Origin: Fusobacteriota bacterium | GTDB taxonomy: Bacteria; Fusobacteriota; Fusobacteriia; JAPLKR01 | NCBI GenBank assembly: GCA_026387965.1 | Contig: JAPLKR010000056.1 | Location: 1-27,304 of the forward strand | Reading direction: 5' to 3' | DNA length: 27,304 nucleotides | In this document: positions 1 to 8,345 of the stretch, in pieces | Layout of the letters: each line of letters begins with the position of its first letter | How positions within the stretch are numbered: the first letter of the stretch is position 1 | Position numbers and translations under genes: made by a program | The notes under the pieces: generated by a model | What the model saw: only the letters and a program-made list of their open reading frames with translations | Databases searched by the model: none | Told to the model about the DNA's origin: nothing

Positions 1-2374
1 CCAATTTTTTTCCTTGACGTTGCAAAGTCGTTGGCATGGTTGTTAAGTTAATCGTCGCAATTTGATTGAGGGGTACATACCCTCCATTTGGAAGTGGGAA
101 GTTAAGGTTTTGTAACTTGGTAATATTATCAAAATAATTATTAGCATATTGAACATTGACATCATAGGTATTACTTCCCGCATTGATTTGGAAAGGCTTA
201 GCCCCCATCGTTGCTGAGTTCACAAAATTAGCCAGCTGAGTCGCCGATACACCAAATTGCTGCGCTTTGACTCTATCTATTTCAATGTTTTCTTCAGGTG
301 CACCTTGTTGATTAGAGTTATATGTTTCAATAACTCCTGGAACCGATTGCATTGCCTTTTGAACCTCAGCAGCTACAGCGTTTAAAGTAGTTTGGTCTGA
401 TCCTAAAACTTGAACTTCTAAGTCTTGGCTATCTTGACCATTTCCACGAGCAGAACCATTAATAAGCATAATTTTTGTATCTGGAATTTCATTTAGCTCT
501 GGTCTAAGCTTATTCATGATTTGGAAGACGCTTTGCTTTCGCTTACTTACATCAGGGAGGTTAACTGTTACGTTAACTTGGCCTGAATTTACAATGGTTG
601 AATAACTCTCTGTATAAGGAGCTTTCGCAATAATAGCCTCAATTTGCTTAGCTATCTTATCACTTTTTTGTACGCTTATTCCTCCAGCTGTATTAGCAAT
701 AACCGTGTAAGCACCTTGGTCATTTTGAGGAAAAAACTGACTTCCTACAATTTTCGGGGCCACCATAATGGTGATGATAAAGAGCAAAAATGCTCCGTAT
801 ACTAATTTTTTTCTATTTGAAACTGCTTTATTGATATTATGGGCATACCCATTTTGAACCCATCTAAATATTTTCCCTGGTTCATCATGAAGCTTTTCAG
901 GGTCAAGAAGAAATGATGAAAGCATCGGAACAAGGGATAATGCAATAATAAGTGACGCTACCACCGACCAGATAATTGCGTAACAAAATGGTATGAAATA
1001 CTGTCCTATCATTGATGGAATAAATGTTATAGGGAGAAAAATTACCACAATACTTAATGTTGCAAGAATAACTGAAAGAGCAATCTCTGTTGCACCATCA
1101 ATGGCTGCATTTATCGGTGACTTTTTATACTCTTGCATATGTCGAAAAATATTTTCTATAATGATAACCGAGTTATCCACCAACATTCCAACACCAAGCA
1201 TGAGCCCAAAGAGTGTCATCATATTCAGATTATACCCTTGAAGATAGAGCATAATAATCGCCGTTAGTATAGAAAACGGAATGGAGAGGGCAACAATTAG
1301 TGTAGCTCTCCAATTTTTCAAAAATAAAAATACAATAAGGCTGGCAAGAATCAGTGCAATAATCGCTGCATCTTTGGCTAAATCAACAAACATAATGACA
1401 AAAGTTGAGCTATCATCAGAAATGGTTAGCTTCATCCCTCGAGGAAGTTGCGCTTGAATTTGAGGAATTTGCTGTTTTACTATTTTTGCAATATCTACTG
1501 CATTCCCTGTGGATGTCGGTATAATATCAAGGGTAACTGTCGGTTGTCCATTAAAATTTGCATATGACTCTCGTGTTGCCGTTCCTACATATACATTTGA
1601 TACATCTTTTAACCTCAATATTTGTCCACCGCTATTATACACAACAACATTTTGTAGAGAAGCAAGTTTATCGATCTCCTCATTGGCATTGATATTAACC
1701 TGCTGATCACCTTGGTTAAAAGTTCCCCCTGGCATATTCGCATAGGCATTGTTAAGGGCATTGGTAATCGTGTTGATATTCATATTGAGCGATTGCAGTT
1801 GATATGGGTTTAGATCTACATGAAATTGTCTCTCTAATCCTCCATAAACATCTACCTCCCCAACACCGTTGATCTGTTGAAACTGATCTTGAATGATATT
1901 ATCTGCGTAATCTCTCATAGCCGCTTCACCACCACCCGCAAGTGAGAGCGTAACAACTGGTGTGCTACTTGACATATCAAACTGCCTTACTATCGGAGTT
2001 GTAATTCCTGTCGGAAGATCCTTTGTTAGTCCATTTACAGCCGCTTGAAGCTGAAACACCATATAATTCATATCAGAACCGTAATTACATTGTACAATTA
2101 CTTGGCTACGCCCTTGCGAAGAATATCCCGTAATTTCATTTATACCAGAAATTCCACTGATCCCGTTGATGATTTTTTCTGTTACTAAGGTATCCATTTC
2201 ACTTGGAGCGGCACCCGTATAAGATACTTGAATCGACGCTATTGGCATATTAATGTTAGGAAATTCCGCTAGTTGCATATTGGCTAAGGTAATTGCCCCA
2301 AGAATAATCAAAACCAACATGAACATACATGATGTTACGGGGCGTTTTACGAAAAAAGTTACTAAATTTTTCAT
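1..2374 (-). CDS. RND multidrug efflux transporter, AcrB/HAE1-type (partial, C-terminus outside window)
   Basis: Inner-membrane proton-driven pump subunit, the third component after the TolC-like and HlyD-like genes upstream in the same operon. I translated the minus strand from the ATG at 2374; about 791 residues are open to the left edge, against roughly 1,000-1,050 for the family, so about a quarter is missing. The N-terminus has the typical short cytoplasmic start and first membrane helix (about residues 10-30, containing FFVKRP). A periplasmic porter region follows, then a block of membrane helices from about residue 335. Helix 4 carries LVDNSVIIIEN with D400 and N401, where E. coli AcrB has D407-D408; the first Asp is kept and the second is Asn, a variation I recall in other RND pumps. 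The start lies 3 nt after the hlyD-like stop, with an AAAGGAG site inside that gene's end. Substrates cannot be told from sequence. Confidence 0.95.
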   Translation of the reverse strand, partial: MKNLVTFFVKRPVTSCMFMLVLIILGAITLANMQLAEFPNINMPIASIQVSYTGAAPSEMDTLVTEKIINGISGISGINEITGYSSQGRSQVIVQCNYGSDMNYMVFQLQAAVNGLTKDLPTGITTPIVRQFDMSSSTPVVTLSLAGGGEAAMRDYADNIIQDQFQQINGVGEVDVYGGLERQFHVDLNPYQLQSLNMNINTITNALNNAYANMPGGTFNQGDQQVNINANEEIDKLASLQNVVVYNSGGQILRLKDVSNVYVGTATRESYANFNGQPTVTLDIIPTSTGNAVDIAKIVKQQIPQIQAQLPRGMKLTISDDSSTFVIMFVDLAKDAAIIALILASLIVFLFLKNWRATLIVALSIPFSILTAIIMLYLQGYNLNMMTLFGLMLGVGMLVDNSVIIIENIFRHMQEYKKSPINAAIDGATEIALSVILATLSIVVIFLPITFIPSMIGQYFIPFCYAIIWSVVASLIIALSLVPMLSSFLLDPEKLHDEPGKIFRWVQNGYAHNINKAVSNRKKLVYGAFLLFIITIMVAPKIVGSQFFPQNDQGAYTVIANTAGGISVQKSDKIAKQIEAIIAKAPYTESYSTIVNSGQVNVTVNLPDVSKRKQSVFQIMNKLRPELNEIPDTKIMLINGSARGNGQDSQDLEVQVLGSDQTTLNAVAAEVQKAMQSVPGVIETYNSNQQGAPEENIEIDRVKAQQFGVSATQLANFVNSATMGAKPFQINAGSNTYDVNVQYANNYFDNITKLQNLNFPLPNGGYVPLNQIATINLTTMPTTLQRQGKKL

Positions 2375-2377
2375 CTT

Positions 2378-3577
2378 TTATGCTCCTTTAGGTTTATGTC
2401 CGGGGGGGGGCATCATTGTACTATTTCCCGAAGTCACACCACTTCCAGAAATAGTACTCGCACCAGAAACATCTTTTTCATTTAAAATTTTAACACTTTC
2501 TCCATCATTAAGGGTAAATTGCCCCTCTGTTACTACCAAATCCCCTGCTTGAAGACCCGTTGCACTTATTCCCATGTTATCTCCAAAGGTTGTCCCCATA
2601 TTGACCATAACTTCCAGGGCTTTTCCCTCTCGAATAACAAATATATAGCTTCCAAAAGATCCAAGAACGACAGAATTTTCTGGAACGATCAAGCTTTGAT
2701 TTTGCCCGATCATCATGTCTACTTCTGCATACATACCTGGTAGAAGTTCTGTTCCATTTGAATTGATCGAAACTTTTACATCATAAAGCTGAGAGTTCAC
2801 ATCTGCCGCTGGATTAATACTCATAATTTTTCCAATAAATTTTTTATTTATAGATGGAATACTCACCGAAACTTGCGAATTTTTATTTTGAGTCAATTTG
2901 TACATATCGTCCGCCGTAACACCTACTATTACAGTCGGTTGACTCTCGCTGCTTACCGTACATAAAACTTGCCCTTGGGTTAGCTGATTTTGACTTGTCG
3001 TAACGGTTATACCACTCACATAGCCATTTAAATCCGAACGCACTACAAGTTGAGAATTATTATACTGTGCATTGCTTAGTGCAGCTACTGCTGCGTTGTA
3101 ATTATTTTCTGCAGCTACATAAACATTTTGCTGTATTAAATAATCACTCTCTGCAACTAGCTGTTGTTTAAAGAGCTTTTGATAGCGATCATACGTGAAT
3201 TTCGCATTTGCTAATGCTTCTTTCATTGAGCTTACTTGCGATACTGCACTTGAATAACTTGATGCTACGCTTGTGCTTCTTATAGTGAAAAGCACTTGCC
3301 CTTTATTTACACTTTGACCATTTACAACATTGATACTCTCTAATGTTCCAGCACTCTGCGCTGTGTACGTCACAGCATTATTCATAATAATATTTCCACT
3401 CCCAGTAAATTCATCTCCCACTAACCCTTGAGTTACTTTGGCAACTTTAACATTAGCAGCATTCACCATTTTTGCAGCTTTAGAATTCCCATGTGCATTT
3501 TTTTGATAAACTCTATATCCAATCAACAGTATGACAATAATAACAATTATAGCTATTATCCACTTTTTATTTTTCAC
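2378..3577 (-). CDS. HlyD/AcrA-type periplasmic adaptor (membrane fusion protein) of an RND pump
   Basis: Bridges the inner-membrane RND pump to the outer-membrane channel. The 399-residue protein starts with GTG at 3577 behind a strong AGGAGG site. Residues about 7-22 form a single N-terminal membrane anchor; there is no lipobox cysteine, so it is anchored by a helix rather than lipid. A split lipoyl/biotinyl-like domain is visible (GTLESINVVNGQ near the start, then SDLNGYVSGI), flanking a coiled-coil hairpin at about residues 105-185, followed by a beta-barrel region. Length is normal for the family. The gene begins 15 nt after the tolC-like stop and ends 3 nt before the pump gene. Its last codons contain a run of nine C (coding strand) encoding three prolines; any slip there changes only the last few residues (see finding). 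Confidence 0.93.
   Translation of the reverse strand: MKNKKWIIAIIVIIVILLIGYRVYQKNAHGNSKAAKMVNAANVKVAKVTQGLVGDEFTGSGNIIMNNAVTYTAQSAGTLESINVVNGQSVNKGQVLFTIRSTSVASSYSSAVSQVSSMKEALANAKFTYDRYQKLFKQQLVAESDYLIQQNVYVAAENNYNAAVAALSNAQYNNSQLVVRSDLNGYVSGITVTTSQNQLTQGQVLCTVSSESQPTVIVGVTADDMYKLTQNKNSQVSVSIPSINKKFIGKIMSINPAADVNSQLYDVKVSINSNGTELLPGMYAEVDMMIGQNQSLIVPENSVVLGSFGSYIFVIREGKALEVMVNMGTTFGDNMGISATGLQAGDLVVTEGQFTLNDGESVKILNEKDVSGASTISGSGVTSGNSTMMPPPGHKPKGA
2402..2410. repeat. C9/G9 homopolymer tract at the 3' end of the hlyD-like gene
   Basis: Nine consecutive G on the plus strand (C on the coding strand) in otherwise AT-rich DNA, about 10 codons before the adaptor stop and under 30 nt upstream of the pump start. 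Runs of this kind are prone to slipped-strand mispairing. Loss of one C would move the adaptor stop to a TGA overlapping the pump ATG; gain of one would stop it early, at 2394-2396. Real length variation cannot be judged from one sequence. Confidence 0.9.
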
Positions 3578-3592
3578 TTAATCCTCCTAAAA

Positions 3593-4846
3593 TTATCCTT
3601 GTATCATACTCATATACAGATCATAGTTATAATATAGATTCAATTCATTATTTTTCAACAGAATCTGACTTGAGTACATATTATTTTCAGCAGTCATAAA
3701 ATCTATCGAAGTAATGAGCCCGGCTTCATAACGCTCTTTTTGTGCCGCATAATTTTCTTTAGCACTCTCATATTGTACTTTAAGTGCAACTTCCATATTT
3801 TGATACTGAACCACAGTATTATACTCTGTACGGATAGAAAGCATATAATTATCTATATTTTGTTGTGTCGTCATTTTTAAGCTATTGACATTCTTCTTAG
3901 CCATTTGGTAGGCAGATATATTTTGTCCCCAATCAAATATTGGCATTGAAAGGCTAACTCCGTAACTCCAACCCCATGAACCATTAAATGCATTAGGCCA
4001 ATTTGTTCCACCGGTAGCGTAAGTTCCTGTTAACGCAATGGTTGGAAGAATATTACTTAGCCCTTCTCCCATATCTACAGAACTTTGGTAAGCATAGTTA
4101 TCATTTAGGTATTTCACATTACTTGTATTTTCAGCATTAGCTACATCTTGATCTAAATTTCGCTTTGTAATATCATCTGTCACTTTAGGCAGCGGTACAA
4201 GCGTAATATACTCAGAACTTGGAATATTTAAAGTATTTTTTAAATTCAACATATCTGAATCGTAGGTGTTTTGTGCAGTTAACAAAATGGTTTGTGCTTG
4301 AGCTACTTGATATTGAATATCTAAAAGATCACTCTTAACAATCATATTCATTTGAAGCAGAGCCAGTGATCTTTTTAAATTTTCTTGATTTACTTTAATT
4401 TGATCCTTTAATACACCTACTTCATTAAAATCTTGTAAAACTTTGACATACTGACTTTCAACACTCATTACAAGTGTTTTTTGGTTTTGATTCAAACTAT
4501 CAAATGAAATATCTTTTGCATTTAATGCCCCTTGTACTCCCATAAAAATACTTGAACTAAATATCGGCTGAACAATCGAAAGTTGATTCGAAATAGAATT
4601 TCCCGAAAGGGTTGTTCTTGAATTTTGCGGTGAATAGAGAGAGTTCAGTGATGCATTTGGCAAAACTGCTCTTATCAAATCAATTCGTTGTGTATTTAAA
4701 ACTTCACTATTATTGATATTGATTTGTGATGTATAACTCGAACCTAGTGCGATGCTTTTTGCTTGATTTAATGTGAGTTCCGATGAAAATGTTACAGCAG
4801 ATAATGCACATAATGTAGCTACCAATACTAGTGTTTTTTTATTCAT
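3593..4846 (-). CDS. TolC-family outer-membrane efflux channel protein
   Basis: Outer-membrane factor that gives the pump an exit duct through the outer membrane and periplasm. The 417-residue protein has a clear signal peptide (MNKKTLVLVATLCALSAVTFS, cleavage around residues 20-23), followed directly by the family-typical ELTLNQAKSIAL helix start. The rest alternates long coiled-coil helices with short strand segments in two internally similar halves, the second beginning near DMGEGLSNILPTIAL. It is slightly shorter than E. coli TolC but normal for OEP proteins. The ATG overlaps the end of the tetR gene by 8 nt, with AAAGGAG inside that gene, so translation is probably coupled. This gene is the best evidence in the window for a diderm cell envelope. 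Confidence 0.93.
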   Translation of the reverse strand: MNKKTLVLVATLCALSAVTFSSELTLNQAKSIALGSSYTSQININNSEVLNTQRIDLIRAVLPNASLNSLYSPQNSRTTLSGNSISNQLSIVQPIFSSSIFMGVQGALNAKDISFDSLNQNQKTLVMSVESQYVKVLQDFNEVGVLKDQIKVNQENLKRSLALLQMNMIVKSDLLDIQYQVAQAQTILLTAQNTYDSDMLNLKNTLNIPSSEYITLVPLPKVTDDITKRNLDQDVANAENTSNVKYLNDNYAYQSSVDMGEGLSNILPTIALTGTYATGGTNWPNAFNGSWGWSYGVSLSMPIFDWGQNISAYQMAKKNVNSLKMTTQQNIDNYMLSIRTEYNTVVQYQNMEVALKVQYESAKENYAAQKERYEAGLITSIDFMTAENNMYSSQILLKNNELNLYYNYDLYMSMIQG

Positions 4847-5453
4847 TTATCTCTCCTTTATTTATACAATTGATACTTTTTAAAAAACCAATAAATATTT
4901 CATAAAGCATTTTAACATCTCCGCTAAAATCTGCTTTTTTTTCTCTATGTTGCTTTATAAAGAAGAAAATCGATGAGCGTATAACTGTTAATATCTTCCC
5001 AAGTTCACTCTCTGTAATGTTAGGGTATTTCTCAATTACTACTGAAAATACAGTGTTTCTCATGATGTTTTGAAAACTCTTATGAACACTTTCGATATGT
5101 TTTAATACCACTTCATCTTCAATTATGAATAAGTAGGCAAGACTTCTGTGAAGATTCATGGCACTTTCAGTATGAAGATAGAGCTTTTTTATATAGGCGT
5201 ATATGCGTTCTTCAAAAGAACCCTCTTCTTTTAACAATTTCACTAGTTCACACTCAATTTTTTCAAACTTCTTATCTACAACGGCAAGAAAAATATCTTG
5301 TTTTGTTGGAAAATAATTGTAGAGCGTTCCAACGGAAACTCCTACTTCTTTTGCAATAGTACGTGCATCTACATTTAAATAAAATTCTGATAAAAAAAGC
5401 TTTCCCGATACTTTTATAACTTTTTTTTCAATACCTTCAATTATTTTAGGCAT
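4839..5453 (-). CDS. TetR/AcrR-family transcriptional repressor of the efflux operon
   Basis: A 204-residue TetR-type regulator. The N-terminal helix-turn-helix is clear at about residues 28-56 (ARTIAKEVGVSVGTLYNYF, then PTKQDIF), the most conserved segment of the family. The C-terminal ligand-binding half is all-helical and divergent, so the inducer cannot be predicted. It is the first gene of the pump operon and overlaps the tolC-like start by 8 nt. A GGAGG site sits at 5457-5461. A perfect 13-nt palindrome lies 15 nt upstream of the ATG, just downstream of the promoter -10, which suggests that the protein represses its own operon and is released by a pump substrate. The autoregulation is inferred from position and from known TetR pump operons. 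Confidence 0.93.
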   Translation of the reverse strand: MPKIIEGIEKKVIKVSGKLFLSEFYLNVDARTIAKEVGVSVGTLYNYFPTKQDIFLAVVDKKFEKIECELVKLLKEEGSFEERIYAYIKKLYLHTESAMNLHRSLAYLFIIEDEVVLKHIESVHKSFQNIMRNTVFSVVIEKYPNITESELGKILTVIRSSIFFFIKQHREKKADFSGDVKMLYEIFIGFLKSINCINKGEINE

Positions 5454-5467
5454 AATTCCTCCGAAAA

Positions 5468-5480
5468 TGAACGACGTTCA
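5468..5480. promoter_or_regulatory. Probable TetR operator palindrome
   Basis: TGAACGACGTTCA is a perfect 6+1+6 inverted repeat located just downstream of the -10 and across the expected transcription start of the tetR-led pump operon. TGAACG/CGTTCA half-sites are common for TetR/AcrR-family regulators in low-GC bacteria. A bound dimer here would block the polymerase. Confidence 0.75.
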
Positions 5481-5485
5481 ATTAA

Positions 5486-5514
5486 ATGATACCATGTTTT
5501 GCCCTAACCGTCAA
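5486..5514 (-). promoter_or_regulatory. Sigma-70-type promoter of the tetR-tolC-hlyD-RND operon
   Basis: On the minus strand, TTGACG (-35, 5509-5514) and TATCAT (-10, 5486-5491) are separated by exactly 17 nt. Each box matches the consensus at five of six positions. The operator palindrome begins 5 nt downstream of the -10. Confidence 0.75.
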
Positions 5515-5767
5515 CGCATCTCTAAACAAAATTTATTTTTAGGCAATTAGTTTTTAAAAATAACCAACTATAATTCTGCAACATTTATGTCGTTTCAACC
5601 AAACTGAGGTCTTTGTTATAGAACTCCTTGATTTTTTAAAAATTTCATTTAAAGGATTTTAAAAAAAGCCCTCTGTATGATCCATGTGTCGTAGCGCATC
5701 TCCTTGCCTCTGATATTTTCATAGAAAAATTGTGCTTTTCGATATCGATCGCGAATAATTTATATCT

Positions 5768-8254
5768 CTACTTATGAGTATTTTCTTTATACTTTTGAAA
5801 TCTTTCATTAACCATTTTTTGTGTCTGAACTAAAATTTCTATGGGGTCGTCACTTTCAATGGGTGGCAAAAATTCCATAATGATATCTCCATATTTTATC
5901 TGTTTCAACTTCCTTGAGGTCTTTGGAAATGCTTCAAAAGCACCATAAATGACAAAAGGAACTACAGGAATTTTCAATGTCGCAGAAAGCTCTGCAAAGG
6001 TCCTTTTAAACGGATAAATTGCCCCATCTGGAGTGCGAGTCCCCTCCGGAAAAATAATGAGATTTTTGTTTTTTTTCAAGATGTAAGCAGCTGCTTGTAC
6101 AGAATTCATAGCATTTTCGTTCATATCCATAATCATCGTATTGACATTTCTTCCTAAAAACCGCTTCCAAGCTCTATCAAAATTAGTGTGCTTTGCAATA
6201 AAATAACTGTTTTTCATTTTTTTATAAGGTATCGCTGCCCAAAAGATAAACGCATCTACAAAACTTTGATGGTTTCCAGCAAAAATAACATTTCTTTCAG
6301 GAATATTTTCCAATCCTTTAATGATTAAGTTACTCTGTTTTTTAAATCCATATCGACTTCTAATTTGCGCAAACCACACAAATAAGCCTTTCGGCAGTGT
6401 CAAATCATACGGAGTATTCAACATCTCTCCAAAATTCATCTCTTGTGCTTGTGCAAACTGCTTATGCTTTTCAACATACTCAGCTAATTGATGTACTAAA
6501 AGCTTATCGGCTAACTCTGTTGCCTCAATATAAATTCCAAATGTTCTCTTAATGTAGCTTTGAAGCTCTAAAAATTCGAGTGAATCAAGCCCTAAATCAA
6601 ATTCGATATGAGAATCTGGCAGTATTTCGCACTGCTTAAGTTCATAAAGAATTTTTTTCAAAAGCCCATAACTCTCCGTCGTTGGCTCCTTCATCTCACT
6701 CTTTTTACTCACTTTTGCTGTTCCATTTGCAATATCCTTAAGCTTAAAACGCTTAATTTTCCCAATCCGCGTCTTTTCAAACTCCTCTTGAACTATTTTA
6801 ATATCTAAAACTTTCAAGTAAGATTTTGTTTTGGTATTATATTGATTCAACACCTCTCGAACAACCGCTTCAAAATTAGAAATTCTATGGCTAAGGACAG
6901 CTTGCATATTAGGAAAAACTAGGGCTAGTAGTTTGTTTTCAAATTCTACAACTGCAACTTCTTGAATGATTCCGATTTTATCTTCAGCTATAATATCTTG
7001 CTCAATCATATTTGGATCCACGTTCTTACCATTGGTAAGAATAATCATATCTTTAATTCGTCCTTCAAGATAGAGAAACCCCTCGCGAAATTCTCCTCTA
7101 TCTCCCGTCATAAAATATCCATCTTCTGTAAATACAGTCTTCGTTGCTGCTTCGTTATTAAAATACCCTTTCATAACGTGAGGGCCTTTTACCAAAACTT
7201 CACCCTCTTCAGAAATTTTAATATCACATTCAGCGAGGGCAACCCCTTTTCCTATACATCCAATAGGATCATAGGCTGCACGAGATGAAAATGCGATGAG
7301 TGGTGCACACTCTGTCATCCCATACCCCTCTAGAAGATCAAAGCCCAACGTTCTAAAATCCTTCATCACCTCCACAGGAAGTTTTGCTCCGCCAGATACA
7401 AGAAGTTCCATTCTTCCTCCAAAAGCCTGATGCACTTTCTTAAACAGTTTTCTTCTTATGCAAATTGGCATCTTCTCAGCTATTTTAAAAATGGTACTGC
7501 TTAGCTTTTTAGCACGAATTTTTGACATTATTCCTTTATGAAACATTTCAAATACACGTGGAACCCCTGGAAATACAGTCGGTTGAAATTTAATAAGTCC
7601 TGCTTTTAAACTCTCAGAATCTAATGCATAAACAAAATCTAACGCTATATTAAAATGTAGTCCTGTCAGCAAACAGAGCAGCGGAAAAATATGATGTTGA
7701 GGTAGTATCATAAAAAAATTATCATAATTTTCAATGACGATTTTTCCAGCATGAACGGCTCGCATATTGGTATAAATATTTTCAAAAGTAATGACAACCC
7801 CTTTAGGACTTCCTGTCGTTCCAGAAGTATAGATAATCAAAGCCTCTTCACTTAATTCAGGAATTTCAAAATCCTGCGCACTCTCTAACCCTGTATACTC
7901 ATCATAAACAAATAGAGAAATATCTAAACCTAGTGCCTCCAGATACTCTTCTATCACCACTTTTTTTTCTTTCGATGTCATAACGAATTTCGCACCACTG
8001 TCACATACAATGTGTTGAAACTCCTCTCGGGTACTATTGGCGTCTAGCATTACTGCAACCCCTTTATTCATCCAAATAGAGAGTAGTGCTGGAGCATATT
8101 CAAGCTGATTTTGAGAAAAGAGAACGACTTTGTCGCCGCTCTCAATTTTCAACTGTTTCGCATAACTTTTGGTGAGCCCTAATACTTTATCTGCACTAAA
8201 TTCTCTATGCATGTCACGCATTATAATACGTGTTCCAGAGGATATAAATTTCAT
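5768..8254 (-). CDS. Trifunctional acyl-activating enzyme / acyl carrier / PlsC acyltransferase (second copy)
   Basis: An 828-residue three-domain protein. Residues 1-510 are an AMP-forming adenylation domain of the ANL superfamily: P-loop YTSGTTGSPKG at 142-152, YGMTEC at 311-316, TGDRGEF at 383-389, and a C-terminal GKIKR with the expected catalytic K499. Residues about 525-600 are a carrier domain with LGLDSLE; S558 is the predicted phosphopantetheine site. Residues about 615-800 are a PlsC/AGPAT domain with NHQSFVD (H662, D667) and FPEGTR (737-740). The likely role is to activate a fatty acid, load it on the built-in carrier and transfer it to a lysophospholipid or lysophosphatidate at the membrane. 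This resembles E. coli Aas in parts, but the domain order is reversed and a carrier is added. The start has AAAGGAGAAGGT before the ATG. It follows its paralogue by 91 nt. Confidence 0.88.
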   Translation of the reverse strand: MKFISSGTRIIMRDMHREFSADKVLGLTKSYAKQLKIESGDKVVLFSQNQLEYAPALLSIWMNKGVAVMLDANSTREEFQHIVCDSGAKFVMTSKEKKVVIEEYLEALGLDISLFVYDEYTGLESAQDFEIPELSEEALIIYTSGTTGSPKGVVITFENIYTNMRAVHAGKIVIENYDNFFMILPQHHIFPLLCLLTGLHFNIALDFVYALDSESLKAGLIKFQPTVFPGVPRVFEMFHKGIMSKIRAKKLSSTIFKIAEKMPICIRRKLFKKVHQAFGGRMELLVSGGAKLPVEVMKDFRTLGFDLLEGYGMTECAPLIAFSSRAAYDPIGCIGKGVALAECDIKISEEGEVLVKGPHVMKGYFNNEAATKTVFTEDGYFMTGDRGEFREGFLYLEGRIKDMIILTNGKNVDPNMIEQDIIAEDKIGIIQEVAVVEFENKLLALVFPNMQAVLSHRISNFEAVVREVLNQYNTKTKSYLKVLDIKIVQEEFEKTRIGKIKRFKLKDIANGTAKVSKKSEMKEPTTESYGLLKKILYELKQCEILPDSHIEFDLGLDSLEFLELQSYIKRTFGIYIEATELADKLLVHQLAEYVEKHKQFAQAQEMNFGEMLNTPYDLTLPKGLFVWFAQIRSRYGFKKQSNLIIKGLENIPERNVIFAGNHQSFVDAFIFWAAIPYKKMKNSYFIAKHTNFDRAWKRFLGRNVNTMIMDMNENAMNSVQAAAYILKKNKNLIIFPEGTRTPDGAIYPFKRTFAELSATLKIPVVPFVIYGAFEAFPKTSRKLKQIKYGDIIMEFLPPIESDDPIEILVQTQKMVNERFQKYKENTHK

Positions 8255-8345
8255 ACCTTCTCCTTTATTTCATTTTATGAATTTCTCAGAATTTAACTCT
8301 AGCAATATATATATATTAGTGCTATATGCCCTAACTTAATACGAT

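Noticed and set aside
2253-2743. Plus-strand frames across the hlyD-like and RND genes
   Set aside because: These are shadows of well-supported minus-strand genes.
5515-5767. Spacer upstream of the pump operon, checked for a terminator or small gene
   Set aside because: No hairpin with a U-tract and no frame with a ribosome site were found.
8255-8345. AT-rich imperfect palindrome between the two acyl-activating genes, considered as an operator
   Set aside because: The symmetry comes mostly from an alternating TA run; no convincing promoter pair is present.
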